Below are positions 17,185-25,724 of a DNA stretch of 39,139 nucleotides, in pieces. The position numbers and the translations under genes are program-made. Position 1 is the stretch's first letter; every line of letters begins with the position of its first letter. The notes beneath the pieces are model-generated. The model did not search any database. It saw only the letters and a program-made list of their open reading frames with translations, and was not told the origin of the DNA. Source of the stretch: JAVBSC01 sp031547305 (GTDB lineage: Bacteria; Desulfobacterota; Desulfovibrionia; Desulfovibrionales; Desulfovibrionaceae); contig JAVBSC010000072.1 of NCBI GenBank assembly GCA_031547305.1, forward strand, positions 1-39,139. The letters are read 5' to 3'.

Positions 17185-17859
17185 ATGCCGGTTTTTTTGC
17201 TGCCGGATCGGGAAACGCGCTTCCCGCCGCCCCATCTGGCCACCCGGGAAGGCATTCTGGCCGTAGGCGGGGATTTGCGCCCGGAGCGCCTGCTGGAGGC
17301 CTACCGGAGGGGAATTTTTCCCTGGTACGACGCCCGGAGCCCCATACTCTGGTGGTCCCCGGACCCGCGCTGCGTGCTCTTTCCTTCAGATCTGCACGTG
17401 CCGCGCTCCCTGGACCGGCTTATCAAAAAGGGCTTGTTCCATTTTACCGTGGACCGGTCTTTTGAAGACGTCCTGTGCGGCTGCGCCCGAACTCCCCGGC
17501 CGGGCCAGCACGGCACCTGGCTGGTGCCGGAAATGCACGCGGCCTATCTGCGCCTGCATAAGCTCGGCATCGCCCATTCCGTGGAAGCCTGGCAGGACGG
17601 CGCGCTGGCTGGCGGGTTTTACGGCCTGTCCCTGGGCACGGCCGTTTTTGGCGAGTCCATGTTTTTTACCGCGCCCAACGCCTCCAAAGCGGCCTTCGCC
17701 TGGTTCGCCCGCCGCATGGCCGAGCGCGACTGCCGGGTCATCGACTGCCAGCAGACCACCGCCCATATGCTGCGCTTCGGCGCCAGCGAAATCCCCCGGG
17801 AAAAGTTTTTGCGGTTGTTGGAAGCAGCGGTGAAAGAGAGCGGGGTGGAGTGGGGCTAG
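17185..17859 (+). CDS. aat: leucyl/phenylalanyl-tRNA--protein transferase
   Basis: 224 aa. Aat transfers Leu or Phe from aminoacyl-tRNA to N-terminal Lys or Arg of proteins, making them ClpS/ClpAP substrates. Signature blocks: GILAVGGDLRPERLLEAYRR (24-43), GIFPWYDARSPILWWSPDPR, AYLRLHKLGIAHSVEAW, and GGFYGLSLGTAVFGESMFF. The ATG is 3 nt after the clpA stop, so the three genes are surely co-transcribed. Length and motifs are normal. Confidence 0.97.
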   Translation: MPVFLLPDRETRFPPPHLATREGILAVGGDLRPERLLEAYRRGIFPWYDARSPILWWSPDPRCVLFPSDLHVPRSLDRLIKKGLFHFTVDRSFEDVLCGCARTPRPGQHGTWLVPEMHAAYLRLHKLGIAHSVEAWQDGALAGGFYGLSLGTAVFGESMFFTAPNASKAAFAWFARRMAERDCRVIDCQQTTAHMLRFGASEIPREKFLRLLEAAVKESGVEWG

Positions 17860-17922
17860 TCGGGTATTTTATGCCTTTGTTGACAACCATGACTTTCTAT
17901 ATTTGCGGCAACGGTTAAATAT

Positions 17923-19983
17923 ATGGCGCATAAAATAAATACCGGCGGCCTGTTCAGGCTGAACAGCGAATATGTTCCCAGAGGCGACCAGCCGGAAGCC
18001 ATCCGGCAGCTCGCGGACAACCTGAAGCAGGGCGTGCGGGGGCAGATTCTGCTGGGCGTTACCGGCTCCGGCAAAACCTTCACCATGGCCCACACCATTG
18101 CCGCCTGCGATCGTCCGGCCCTGATCCTGGCCCCCAACAAGACCCTGGCCGCCCAGTTGTACAACGAGTTCCGCGCGCTGTTCCCCCAGAACGCTGTGGA
18201 ATACTTTGTCAGCTATTACGACTACTACCAGCCGGAAGCCTACGTGCCGGCCTCGGACACGTATATTGAAAAAGACTCGTCCATCAACGACAACATCGAA
18301 AAACTCCGCCACGCCGCAACCCACGCCCTGCTGACCCGGCGCGACGTGATCATCGTGGCCTCGGTTTCCTGCATTTACGGCCTTGGCTCGCCGGAATACT
18401 ACAGCAAGCTGATCATCCCCGTGGAGGCCGGCCGGCCCTGCAACCGGGACGAGGTGATCTCCCGGCTGGTGGATATCCAGTACGAGCGCAACGACTATGA
18501 CTTCCATCGCGGCACTTTCCGGGTGCGCGGCGACGTGCTGGAGCTGATCCCCGCCTATCAGCACGAAAAAGCCCTGCGCCTGGAGTTCTTCGGCGACGAG
18601 CTGGAAAGCATCAGCGAAGTGGACGCCCTTACCGGCAAGGTGCTGGGCAATATTCGTAAGACGGTCATTTACCCTGCCAGCCACTATGTTTCCGACAAGG
18701 AGAACACCCGGCGCGCCGTCAGCGACATTCGCGACGAGCTGCGCGAGCGCCTGAATTTTTATCAGTCCGAAGGCCGGCTGCTGGAAGCCCAGCGCCTGGA
18801 GCAGCGCACCATGCTGGACCTGGAAATGCTGGAGGAAATGGGCTACTGCCCCGGCGTGGAAAATTATTCCCGCCACCTGGACGGCCGCAAGGAGGGCGAA
18901 CCCCCGGCAACGCTTCTGGACTATTACCCGGACGACTTCATCCTGTTCGCGGACGAGTCGCACATAAGCATCCCCCAGGTCGGGGCCATGTACAAGGGCG
19001 ACCGATCCAGGAAGCGGACGCTGGTTGATTACGGCTTCCGGCTGCCTTCGGCTCTGGATAACCGCCCGCTGCGCTTTGAGGAGTTCCTGGAGCGTGTGGG
19101 GCAGAGCGTCTATGTTTCGGCCACGCCCGGCCCCTGGGAAAAAGATCGGACCCAGGGCCTGGTCATCGAGCAGATCATCCGGCCCACGGGTTTGCTGGAC
19201 CCCGTGGTGGAGGTGCGGCCGACAAAAGGCCAGATGGATGACCTGCTGGAAGAGTGCAAAGCCAGGGCGGAGCGGGACGAGCGGGTTCTGGTGACCACTC
19301 TGACCAAGCGCATGGCCGAGGATTTGACGGAGTATTTCAAAGGCCTGGGCGTGAACGCCCGCTATCTGCATTCGGACATCGATACCCGGGAGCGCATGGC
19401 CATCATCATGGCGTTGCGCAAAAAGGAATTCGACGTTCTCGTGGGCATCAACCTGCTGCGCGAAGGCCTGGATATTCCGGAAGTGTCCCTTGTGGCCATT
19501 CTGGATGCGGATAAGGAAGGATTTTTGCGATCCGTTGGTTCGCTTATCCAGACCTTTGGCCGGGCGGCCCGCAACAGCGCCGGCCGGGTGATCATGTACG
19601 CGGACGTCCTGACCGGCTCCATGCGCGCGGCAATGGACGAAACCGCCCGGCGCAGGGAAAAGCAGGACGTCTTTAACCAGGAGCGCGGCATCACCCCGCA
19701 AAGCATCCGCAAAGATGTGGATACGGTTTTTGAAACGCTGTTCGCCCCGCAGGAGCCGGGCAAGGGCGCGGGGCGCGGCCGCAAGCGGCAGATGGTTGCC
19801 GAACCGGCGGATCCGGGGGTGTATGCCTCGGCCATGGATCTGGCCAGGCATATCCAGAAGCTGGAAAAGGAGATGCGCGAATGCGCCAGGGAATTGGAGT
19901 TCGAACGGGCCGCGGAACTGCGCGACCGCATCAGAATTTTGCGCGAGCGGTTTTATGCGCTGGAGTCGGAAGCGGAGCTATAG
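17923..19983 (+). CDS. uvrB: excinuclease ABC subunit B
   Basis: 686 aa. UvrB is the damage-verifying helicase of nucleotide excision repair, loaded by UvrA and cut by UvrC. Walker A GVTGSGKT is at 45-52; the beta-hairpin block YYDYYQPEAYVPASDTYIEK starts near residue 92; the helicase motif FADESH is present; helicase C block INLLREGLDIPEVSLVAILD follows. The C-terminal UVR motif is around EFERAAELRDRIR. A TTGACA lies at 17880 but without a convincing -10. The stop overlaps that of the convergent GNAT gene in a palindromic CTATAG. Confidence 0.98.
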   Translation: MAHKINTGGLFRLNSEYVPRGDQPEAIRQLADNLKQGVRGQILLGVTGSGKTFTMAHTIAACDRPALILAPNKTLAAQLYNEFRALFPQNAVEYFVSYYDYYQPEAYVPASDTYIEKDSSINDNIEKLRHAATHALLTRRDVIIVASVSCIYGLGSPEYYSKLIIPVEAGRPCNRDEVISRLVDIQYERNDYDFHRGTFRVRGDVLELIPAYQHEKALRLEFFGDELESISEVDALTGKVLGNIRKTVIYPASHYVSDKENTRRAVSDIRDELRERLNFYQSEGRLLEAQRLEQRTMLDLEMLEEMGYCPGVENYSRHLDGRKEGEPPATLLDYYPDDFILFADESHISIPQVGAMYKGDRSRKRTLVDYGFRLPSALDNRPLRFEEFLERVGQSVYVSATPGPWEKDRTQGLVIEQIIRPTGLLDPVVEVRPTKGQMDDLLEECKARAERDERVLVTTLTKRMAEDLTEYFKGLGVNARYLHSDIDTRERMAIIMALRKKEFDVLVGINLLREGLDIPEVSLVAILDADKEGFLRSVGSLIQTFGRAARNSAGRVIMYADVLTGSMRAAMDETARRREKQDVFNQERGITPQSIRKDVDTVFETLFAPQEPGKGAGRGRKRQMVAEPADPGVYASAMDLARHIQKLEKEMRECARELEFERAAELRDRIRILRERFYALESEAEL

Positions 19984-20439
19984 CGCCGCGCCTTTGTCCA
20001 TGCACAGGCAGACCAGCGGCCGGGGGCGGCCTTTGACGTCCTTTTCCTTGCGGCCGTTGCGGATAAAGCCGCAGCGCTCAAAAAAGGCCAGAGCCCCGCT
20101 GTTCTGCTCGTAAACTTCCGCGAACAGCGGCTCCTGGCGCCGTTCGGCCGCCTCTTCCAGCAGGGTGCGGCCTATGCCCATGCCGTGCGCGGCCGGGCTG
20201 ACGTAAAGCCCGACAATCTGATCGTCCAGCAGGGCGATAAAGCCAAGCAGTTTGCTCCGGGATTCGGCCACCCAGATTTCCGCGGCCGCGCAGTACTGCT
20301 CCTTGAGCACGCGCAACTGGGCGTAAATATCCGCGTCGTCCAGAAAAGAGTGCCCGACCTGTGAAGCCGCCAGCCAAAGATCCAGCAGCGCGTCCTGGTC
20401 GGAACTCTCGTAAGGCCTGACATACATATTTACCGACAT
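19978..20439 (-). CDS. GNAT-family N-acetyltransferase
   Basis: 153 aa from the ATG at 20439, preferred to the TTG at 20451 because GGGCGGG lies just upstream. The acetyl-CoA loop is HGMGIGRTLLEEAAER, followed by the GNAT motif B region AEVYEQNSGALAFFERCGF. The N-terminus VRPYESSDQDALLDLWLAAS is typical. Related proteins acetylate small molecules or protein N-termini (YjaB/YhbS-like); the substrate is unknown. It lies 29 nt downstream of mutL on the same strand and converges on uvrB with a 6-nt overlap. Confidence 0.85.
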   Translation of the reverse strand: MSVNMYVRPYESSDQDALLDLWLAASQVGHSFLDDADIYAQLRVLKEQYCAAAEIWVAESRSKLLGFIALLDDQIVGLYVSPAAHGMGIGRTLLEEAAERRQEPLFAEVYEQNSGALAFFERCGFIRNGRKEKDVKGRPRPLVCLCMDKGAAL

Positions 20440-20468
20440 GTTCCCGCCCAAATTAAAGTTTATTTATT

Positions 20469-22472
20469 TCAGCCGCGCCGTTTGAACATTTTTTCCAGAT
20501 CCGCCGGAGCCAGCTCCAACACCGCCGGGCGTCCGTGCGGGCAAAATTCCCGGTCCGGCGCGGGCAGCCACTGGGCCAGCAGCCCGGCCGCCTCGTCCCG
20601 GCTCAGGCGCTGCCCGGCCTTTATGGCGGCCCGGCAGGCCATCATATGCCTTAATTCATCCAGGCCGGATTCTCTGGCCGCCAGAGCCTCGCGCAAAAAC
20701 ACCAGGGCTTCCCCGCCGGGCAGTCCGGCCGGCAGGCCTTTGACAACCAGCCGCTCGGCATCCGCGCCTTCAAAAATAAAACCCAGTCCGGCCAGGTGGC
20801 CGCGTATGCTTTGCAGTTGCTCGGCTTCGCCCGGATGCAGGGGCAAATCCAGCGGCAGGAAAAGCAGTTGGGAAAGCCCCCGGCCGTCCTCCCGCTCCAG
20901 ACGGTGCAGCAGGATGCGCTCGTGCGCGGCGTGCTGATCAAAAATGAGCAGTTTGTCCCTGTGCCTGACCAGAAGATACGTATCGGCTATTTGCCCCAGG
21001 TAGGCGAGTTCCCCAACCGGCGTGCCCCCGTCATCGGCTTCCGGCCTGGCGGCTTTGGCCCGGCGTTCTTCCGCGTCTGGGGCCGGAGTAACCCCTTCCA
21101 CGCCAAAAGGCAAGCCTTGCCCAGGCTGAAATACGTTTTCAAATTTTTCCGTGGCCGGGGCGTCGCCGTAGCGGCCGGCCGGCGCTTCGGCCAGCCGGCC
21201 GGAGCGGGACGCGCCCGGCGGGGTCAGGTGTAGAAAATCAAGCTTCGGCGGGCAATTATTTTGTGCGTCAGCCGTGGGTTCGGCAAAAGGAAAAAAGTCT
21301 TCCCCGGCCGGTTTCGGGGCGATAATCGGCACGGTCTCCGCCGCCCCCCAGAAGCCCGGCGGCCTGGCGGGCCTGTCCGCCGGGGCGTGCAAAGGCGGCA
21401 GGGGCCGCTCCGCATGCTCCCCGACGGCCGGGGCGGCCTGGTTAAGTCCGGCCTGCACGGCGTGCAGCACGGCGGAAAACACGGAGCGCTCGTCCCGAAA
21501 GCGCACTTCGCTCTTGGTGGGGTGCACGTTCACGTCCACTTCTTCCGGGTCCAGGTCCACAAAAAGGACCGCCTGCGGATATTCGCGGGAGATCAGGCGG
21601 CCTTTGTAAGCTTCGCGCAGGGCGCTCAAAAGCAGCTTGTCGTTTACCGGACGCCGGTTAACGTACAGAAAGATGCGATCCCCCCTGGACTGGGCCGCGC
21701 CGGGGTGCCCGGCCAGACCGTAAGCTTTTACTCCGTGGCGCTCTCCGGCAAAGGGCAGCAGGGCGTCCGTGACCAGGGGCGGCCAGATGGCCCGCAGGCG
21801 CTGTTTCAGGTCCATGCCCGCGCTGAAGCTTAAAAGGCGGCGGCCGTTGGAATCCAGGCTGAAGGCCGCGTCCGTCCGGGCCAGAGCCAGGCGGGTCAGC
21901 AAATCCTGGCAGCGCTTCGTCTCTGTGGCCGGGTTTTTCAAAAATTTCAGGCGGGCCGGCACGTTGGCGAACAGGCCGCGCACTTCCACCAGGGTGCCGC
22001 CGGCCAGAGCGGCCGGACCTTTGGCGACCGTCCTGCCGTGCTCCAGCTCCAGAAAATAAGCTTCCCGCTCAATATCATTCCGGTTTTCCGGCTTGCTGGT
22101 TATCTTGAGATTGGAAACCGAGGCGATGCTCGGCAGGGCCTCGCCCCGGAAGCCGTAGCTGCTGATGCGCAAAAGGTCGTTGAAGCTGCGCAGCTTGCTG
22201 GTGGCGTGCCTGGCCACGGCCAGTTCCAGATCCTCCGGGGACATCCCGTTGCCGTTGTCCCGCACGGAAAGATAGGTCAGGCCGCCGTCCTCAATGCTCA
22301 CGCGCAAATCGTCGGCTCCGGCGTCCAGGCTGTTTTCCGCCAGCTCTTTGAGCACGCCGGCCGGGCGGTCCACCACTTCTCCGGCGGCGATCTGGTTGCA
22401 CAATTCCGGGGGCAGGACTATAATTTTTCGTTCGGCTAAAGGCATAGGCGGTGGTGTTTGTTTAAATGTCAT
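20469..22472 (-). CDS. mutL: DNA mismatch repair protein MutL
   Basis: 667 aa. GHKL ATPase motifs: LAENSLDAGA with E46/N47 (44-53), RDNGNGM (71-77), and SYGFRGEALPSIASVSNL. A long variable linker (about 340-480) precedes the C-terminal dimerisation/endonuclease domain. There, DQHAAHE is at 512-518, ACRAAIK near 610 and CPHGRP at 644-649. The endonuclease consensus DQHA-x2-E-x4-E requires Glu at 523, but His is found. Start M1 (22472) or M10 (22445) are both possible; neither has a strong ribosome binding site. It is divergent from an ABC ATPase gene across only 29 bp. Confidence 0.95.
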   Translation of the reverse strand: MTFKQTPPPMPLAERKIIVLPPELCNQIAAGEVVDRPAGVLKELAENSLDAGADDLRVSIEDGGLTYLSVRDNGNGMSPEDLELAVARHATSKLRSFNDLLRISSYGFRGEALPSIASVSNLKITSKPENRNDIEREAYFLELEHGRTVAKGPAALAGGTLVEVRGLFANVPARLKFLKNPATETKRCQDLLTRLALARTDAAFSLDSNGRRLLSFSAGMDLKQRLRAIWPPLVTDALLPFAGERHGVKAYGLAGHPGAAQSRGDRIFLYVNRRPVNDKLLLSALREAYKGRLISREYPQAVLFVDLDPEEVDVNVHPTKSEVRFRDERSVFSAVLHAVQAGLNQAAPAVGEHAERPLPPLHAPADRPARPPGFWGAAETVPIIAPKPAGEDFFPFAEPTADAQNNCPPKLDFLHLTPPGASRSGRLAEAPAGRYGDAPATEKFENVFQPGQGLPFGVEGVTPAPDAEERRAKAARPEADDGGTPVGELAYLGQIADTYLLVRHRDKLLIFDQHAAHERILLHRLEREDGRGLSQLLFLPLDLPLHPGEAEQLQSIRGHLAGLGFIFEGADAERLVVKGLPAGLPGGEALVFLREALAARESGLDELRHMMACRAAIKAGQRLSRDEAAGLLAQWLPAPDREFCPHGRPAVLELAPADLEKMFKRRG

Positions 22473-22501
22473 AAAAATCGCGCTTCGCGCCCCTCTTACT
22501 T

Positions 22502-23194
22502 ATGGCAGATATCCTGGCATTTCAAGATCTGAGTTTCAGCTACGGGGAAGGGCGCGGCGCTTTGCTCGGCCTTAATTTCAGCATTCCGGAAGGCGCGTTC
22601 GCGCTTATAAAGGGTCCCTCCGGCGCTGGTAAATCCACTCTTCTGCGTCTGGTGGCGCGACTGGAGGAACCCGCCGGCGGCCGGATTCTTTTTCGCGGCA
22701 AAAGCCTGGAAGAATACGCCCCGGCGGATTTGCGGCGCAGGTTGGGATTCATTCAGCAAAGCCCGGCCCTTATTGCGGACACGGTGCGCAACAATCTGCT
22801 GCTGCCCTTCACCTTTGCCGTTAACGCCGACAGGGCCAGGCCGGACGACAAAACGCTCCTGGACTGGCTGGATCGGCTTTCTCTGGCCGGGCGGGGCGGC
22901 AATGCCGGCATCAGCCTGGATGACCAGGCGCAAACCCTGAGCCTGGGGCAGCAGCAGCGGCTCTGCCTGGCCAGGGGCCTGCTGCTGGAGCCGGAGCTTC
23001 TGCTCATGGACGAGCCCACCAGCGCCCTGGACATGGACAGCCGGCGCATTGTGGAAGCCCTGGCCGAGGAGTGCAACGCCAACGGCGTGACCATCATGAT
23101 GGTCAGCCACAATGATTATCTGCCCGGCCGGCCTTTTTTGCGCCTGGAAGTGCGGAGCGGCGCGGTGTCGCTTATGGAAGGACATTCGGCATGA
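22502..23194 (+). CDS. ABC transporter ATP-binding protein, FetA (YbbL)-like
   Basis: 230 aa. Walker A is GPSGAGKST (38-46), Q-loop FIQQSP (83-88), signature LSLGQQQR (146-153), Walker B LLLMDEP (166-172), H-loop SHND near 202. It overlaps by 4 nt a UPF0014/FetB-type permease, so together they form a two-gene exporter; FetAB of E. coli relieves iron overload. The signature has Q at the usual second G (LSGGQ becomes LSLGQ). No Shine-Dalgarno sequence precedes the ATG. Confidence 0.85.
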   Translation: MADILAFQDLSFSYGEGRGALLGLNFSIPEGAFALIKGPSGAGKSTLLRLVARLEEPAGGRILFRGKSLEEYAPADLRRRLGFIQQSPALIADTVRNNLLLPFTFAVNADRARPDDKTLLDWLDRLSLAGRGGNAGISLDDQAQTLSLGQQQRLCLARGLLLEPELLLMDEPTSALDMDSRRIVEALAEECNANGVTIMMVSHNDYLPGRPFLRLEVRSGAVSLMEGHSA

Positions 23195-24078
23195 AAAAAT
23201 ATATGTTTATTCCGGCCCTGTTGTTTTTGGGCGTCCTGATCTGGGTGGAGCAGCTTTTCCTGGGCGCGGACAGCCAGTCCGGCCTGGCCTCCGGCCATAT
23301 GAAGTATATTTCCGTGGAATTCTGGCAGGTGGGTTGCGCCACGGGCTTTGTGCTTCTGGCCTCCGTAATGTCCGTATATTACAAGCTGAAGCTGGAACAG
23401 GACCTGCTGGTCGGGGCGGCGCGCAGTTTTGTGCAGCTTATCGCGGTCGGCTATCTGCTCAAGATCGTTTTCGGGCTTAACGCGGCCTGGCCGGTCATGC
23501 TCATGTACCTGGGCACAACGGTGTTCGCCACGCAAATCATCAGCGGCCGGGTGAAGGATCGGGGAATCGCCTATACCCTGCCGGTCTTTGTCTCCATGTT
23601 TCTGACCTCTTTTCTGGTCACCACCATAGTGAGCGGGGCGATCATCCAGGCCAGGCCATGGTGGGAGCCGCAGTATTTCATTCCGGTGGGCGGCATGCTG
23701 GCCGGCAACACCATGAATTCCCTGTCCGTCTGCCTGGACCGCTATTTTTCCGACTTGCGGCTGCGCCGGGCCGAGGTGGAAATGCGCCTGTGCCTTGGCG
23801 CCACTTCCTGGGAAGCCGGACAGGACGTTTTTCGCGCGGCCATGCGGGCTGGCATGATCCCGGCCATCAACAGCATGATGGGCGTGGGCCTGGTCTCACT
23901 GCCAGGCATGATGACCGGCCAGATCATCGCCGGCGCGGATCCTTCCGACGCGGTGCGCTACCAGGTGATCATCTCCATGATGCTTACCGCCTCCACCAGC
24001 CTGGCGGCGTTTTTCGTGCTCAACCTGGTGCGGCGCCGCTGCTTCGGCCGGGCGGACAACCTGCTTCTGCCAAGGTGA
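23191..24078 (+). CDS. UPF0014-family ABC permease, FetB (YbbM)-like
   Basis: 295 aa with about seven hydrophobic segments. Family-typical stretches are AARSFVQLIAVGYLLKIVF, AGNTMNSLSVCLDRYFSDL, CLGATSWEAGQDVFRAAMRA and GLVSLPGMMTGQIIAGADPS. It is the inner-membrane partner of the ATPase just upstream (start inside its last codons). By homology the pair exports metal, possibly iron, but the sequence does not prove substrate. The last part (FFVLNLVRRRCFGRADNLLLPR) is typical of the family. Confidence 0.87.
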   Translation: MKKYMFIPALLFLGVLIWVEQLFLGADSQSGLASGHMKYISVEFWQVGCATGFVLLASVMSVYYKLKLEQDLLVGAARSFVQLIAVGYLLKIVFGLNAAWPVMLMYLGTTVFATQIISGRVKDRGIAYTLPVFVSMFLTSFLVTTIVSGAIIQARPWWEPQYFIPVGGMLAGNTMNSLSVCLDRYFSDLRLRRAEVEMRLCLGATSWEAGQDVFRAAMRAGMIPAINSMMGVGLVSLPGMMTGQIIAGADPSDAVRYQVIISMMLTASTSLAAFFVLNLVRRRCFGRADNLLLPR

Positions 24079-24145
24079 CCATGGCTGAAAAACGATAACA
24101 GTCGGCCGGCGTTGCCTTGTTAATGATAAATATTTATTCTTTTGG

Positions 24146-24241
24146 ACAATCGCCCGGATTGTGTTAATTGTAAAACAGGAGTGGATTAAAGATTGCCTTT
24201 CCGGAGATTGTCGGGCAGAGAACTGTGCTCTGTTATTTTTC
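24146..24241 (+). promoter_or_regulatory. leader of the small Cys protein: inverted repeat and attenuator-like hairpin
   Basis: ACAATC (24146-24151) and GATTGT (24157-24162) form an operator-like dyad. Further on, CAGAG (24216-24220) pairs with CTCTG (24228-24232) and is followed by TTATTTTT, then the AAGGAGG ribosome binding site. It resembles an intrinsic terminator in a 5' leader, though the stem is only 5 bp. No clean -35/-10 pair was found. ATAAATATTTAT, a perfect palindrome, lies at 24127-24138. Confidence 0.35.
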
Positions 24242-24256
24242 AAAAAGGAGGTTGCC

Positions 24257-24601
24257 ATGCACGACATGCCGCGCCTGCCGGGGCAGGCGGCCAATGTGCC
24301 TGCCGCGGAAACCGGCGAAGAGGTCAGCCCCAGCAAAACCTTAAAGAATAAATACGATCCGGAAATGCTCTACGTGGAGTGCCGGGTTTGCGGTCTGCCG
24401 GTGGTTTGGGAAGCCGGCCGGACCACTTTGCTTTTAAGCCGTTCCAGCATCCATCCCGGCGCGCTGGACGAACACTGCCTTATTTTGTCGGAGGGGTGCC
24501 CTTCCTGCCGGCCGGGAGAAAACGGCTACACGCTTTCCGTGGTCCGCCTGGCCAACTTCGGCCCATTTGATTTTGTGGCAAAATACGGCGGGCGCGCCTG
24601 A
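24257..24601 (+). CDS. small protein with paired Cys motifs, unknown function
   Basis: 114 aa from the ATG at 24257, chosen because AAGGAGG (24245-24251) is ideally spaced; an in-frame start at 24161 would include the leader. Cysteines fall as C42-x2-C45, C74, C81-x2-C84 (VECRVCGLPV and EGCPSCRPG), with H66 and H73 between, a plausible zinc ribbon. The first 35 residues are polar and likely disordered. I do not recognise a named family. It stands alone between fetB and a strong terminator, with its own structured leader. Confidence 0.75.
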   Translation: MHDMPRLPGQAANVPAAETGEEVSPSKTLKNKYDPEMLYVECRVCGLPVVWEAGRTTLLLSRSSIHPGALDEHCLILSEGCPSCRPGENGYTLSVVRLANFGPFDFVAKYGGRA

Positions 24602-24627
24602 GCCTTTTTAAGGCTATTAGGTCTTTT

Positions 24628-24667
24628 CAGGGGGAGGTGTTGTGCCTCCCCCTGATTTTTTATTTTT
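24628..24667 (+). terminator. rho-independent terminator
   Basis: CAGGGGGAGG (24628-24637) pairs with CCTCCCCCTG (24645-24654) around a 7-nt loop and is followed by ATTTTTTATTTTT. It ends the small Cys protein transcript and overlaps the 3' end of the convergent glycosyltransferase gene. A smaller AGCCTT/AAGGCT hairpin is at 24601-24615. Confidence 0.92.
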
Positions 24668-25709
24668 CCGGCAAACGGAGCAGCAGTTCCGGCAGCGCGG
24701 CTTCCGGCGTCAGGTCGCGCAGGCAGCGGCAATCCCGGCAGGTGTTGCGGTTGCAGGGCATGCAGTCCAGGTTCAGGCGCAGCCAGGCGTGTTCCTGGGC
24801 GGGAAAGGTCCAGCCGGGGCCGGTGGCGCCCAGAATGGTCAAAGACGGCGTGCCCACGGCCACGGCCATGTGCCTGGGGGCGGAGCAGTTGCCCAGATGC
24901 AGGCCGGCAAGGCTTATGGCCGCGGCCATTTCGCGCAGGCTGAGCATGCGGCCCGGCAGAATCGCCGGGCTGCCCGGCGGCAGTTGCGCGGCCAGGCCGC
25001 GTACTTCTTCTTCCTCTCCCGGCCCGTACAGCAGCAAAGCCTGAAAATCCGGCCGTTGTTCCCAGGCCAGGGCCAGAATCCGGGCATAATGTTCCGTGGG
25101 CCAGCGTCTGGTGGGGTGGCGGTGTGTCGCGTCCACGGTCAGCAGCGGGCGCCCGGGATCAAAGCCGTCTTTTTCCAGCAACTGGCGCGTGGCCTTAAGC
25201 TCTTCTTCTCCAAGATAGATCTTCGGGGCCTCGCCGGACCATAGTACGCCCAGCGGCGCCAGCACGGCCGCCTTGGCCGCCGCGGCATAGGCCCGGGGCG
25301 GGGCTGTCCAGGCCGTGTACAGCGGGCGGTTGTACCATGGCGGGGTGTGGCTGAGCTTTACGGCTTTGGGCGAAAAAGCCAGGACCCAGCGGATGCGCGG
25401 CAACTGCTGGAAATCCAAGATAATATCAAAGCGTTCGGCGGCCACGCGCCAGGCAAAGGCCAGATCCTTCCACAAATTGTTCTGGATTTTTTTATCCAGC
25501 ACCCAAATCTTTTTAAGATGCGGGTTGTTTTCCAGAATCGGGGCGCACTTTTTTTCCGTGAGAAAATGCAGTTCCGCATCCGGAAAACGCCGCGCCAGAA
25601 GTTCCACGGCCGGAGTGGCCAGGATGACGTCGCCAATCTGCCTAAGCTGGCAGAGCAGGATTTTTCGGACGCCTTCCGGGCGCTCGAGAAGTTTGCTGAG
25701 CGTGGGCAT
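24660..25709 (-). CDS. glycosyltransferase family 9 (heptosyltransferase-like)
   Basis: 349 aa. The N-terminal ILLCQLRQIGDVILATPAVE and a Rossmann-like C-terminal half with LLTVDATHRHPTRRWPTEHY and LLLYGPGEEEEV fit GT9 enzymes of LPS core synthesis (WaaC/WaaF/WaaQ), which transfer heptose on the inner membrane. The nucleotide-sugar loop, usually GNDSGPMH, reads GNCSAPRHM here, with Cys in place of the Asp. The tail has a Cys cluster (CMPCNRNTCRDCRC). No other LPS gene is adjacent. It starts 15 nt after metF on the same strand and overlaps the terminator at its 3' end. The donor sugar is not determinable. Confidence 0.83.
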   Translation of the reverse strand: MPTLSKLLERPEGVRKILLCQLRQIGDVILATPAVELLARRFPDAELHFLTEKKCAPILENNPHLKKIWVLDKKIQNNLWKDLAFAWRVAAERFDIILDFQQLPRIRWVLAFSPKAVKLSHTPPWYNRPLYTAWTAPPRAYAAAAKAAVLAPLGVLWSGEAPKIYLGEEELKATRQLLEKDGFDPGRPLLTVDATHRHPTRRWPTEHYARILALAWEQRPDFQALLLYGPGEEEEVRGLAAQLPPGSPAILPGRMLSLREMAAAISLAGLHLGNCSAPRHMAVAVGTPSLTILGATGPGWTFPAQEHAWLRLNLDCMPCNRNTCRDCRCLRDLTPEAALPELLLRLPEK

Positions 25710-25724
25710 GGGCGTTTTCCAGCG

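Noticed and set aside
17880..17903. TTGACA before uvrB as a promoter
   Set aside because: The nearest TATATT is only 12 bp away and no -10 lies at 16-18 bp. No LexA box was seen.
17869..19851. 660-residue minus-strand ORF
   Set aside because: Antisense shadow of uvrB.
24124..24140. Fur-box-like sequence after fetB
   Set aside because: ATGATAAATATTTATTC has partial similarity only, and it lies downstream of the putative iron exporter.
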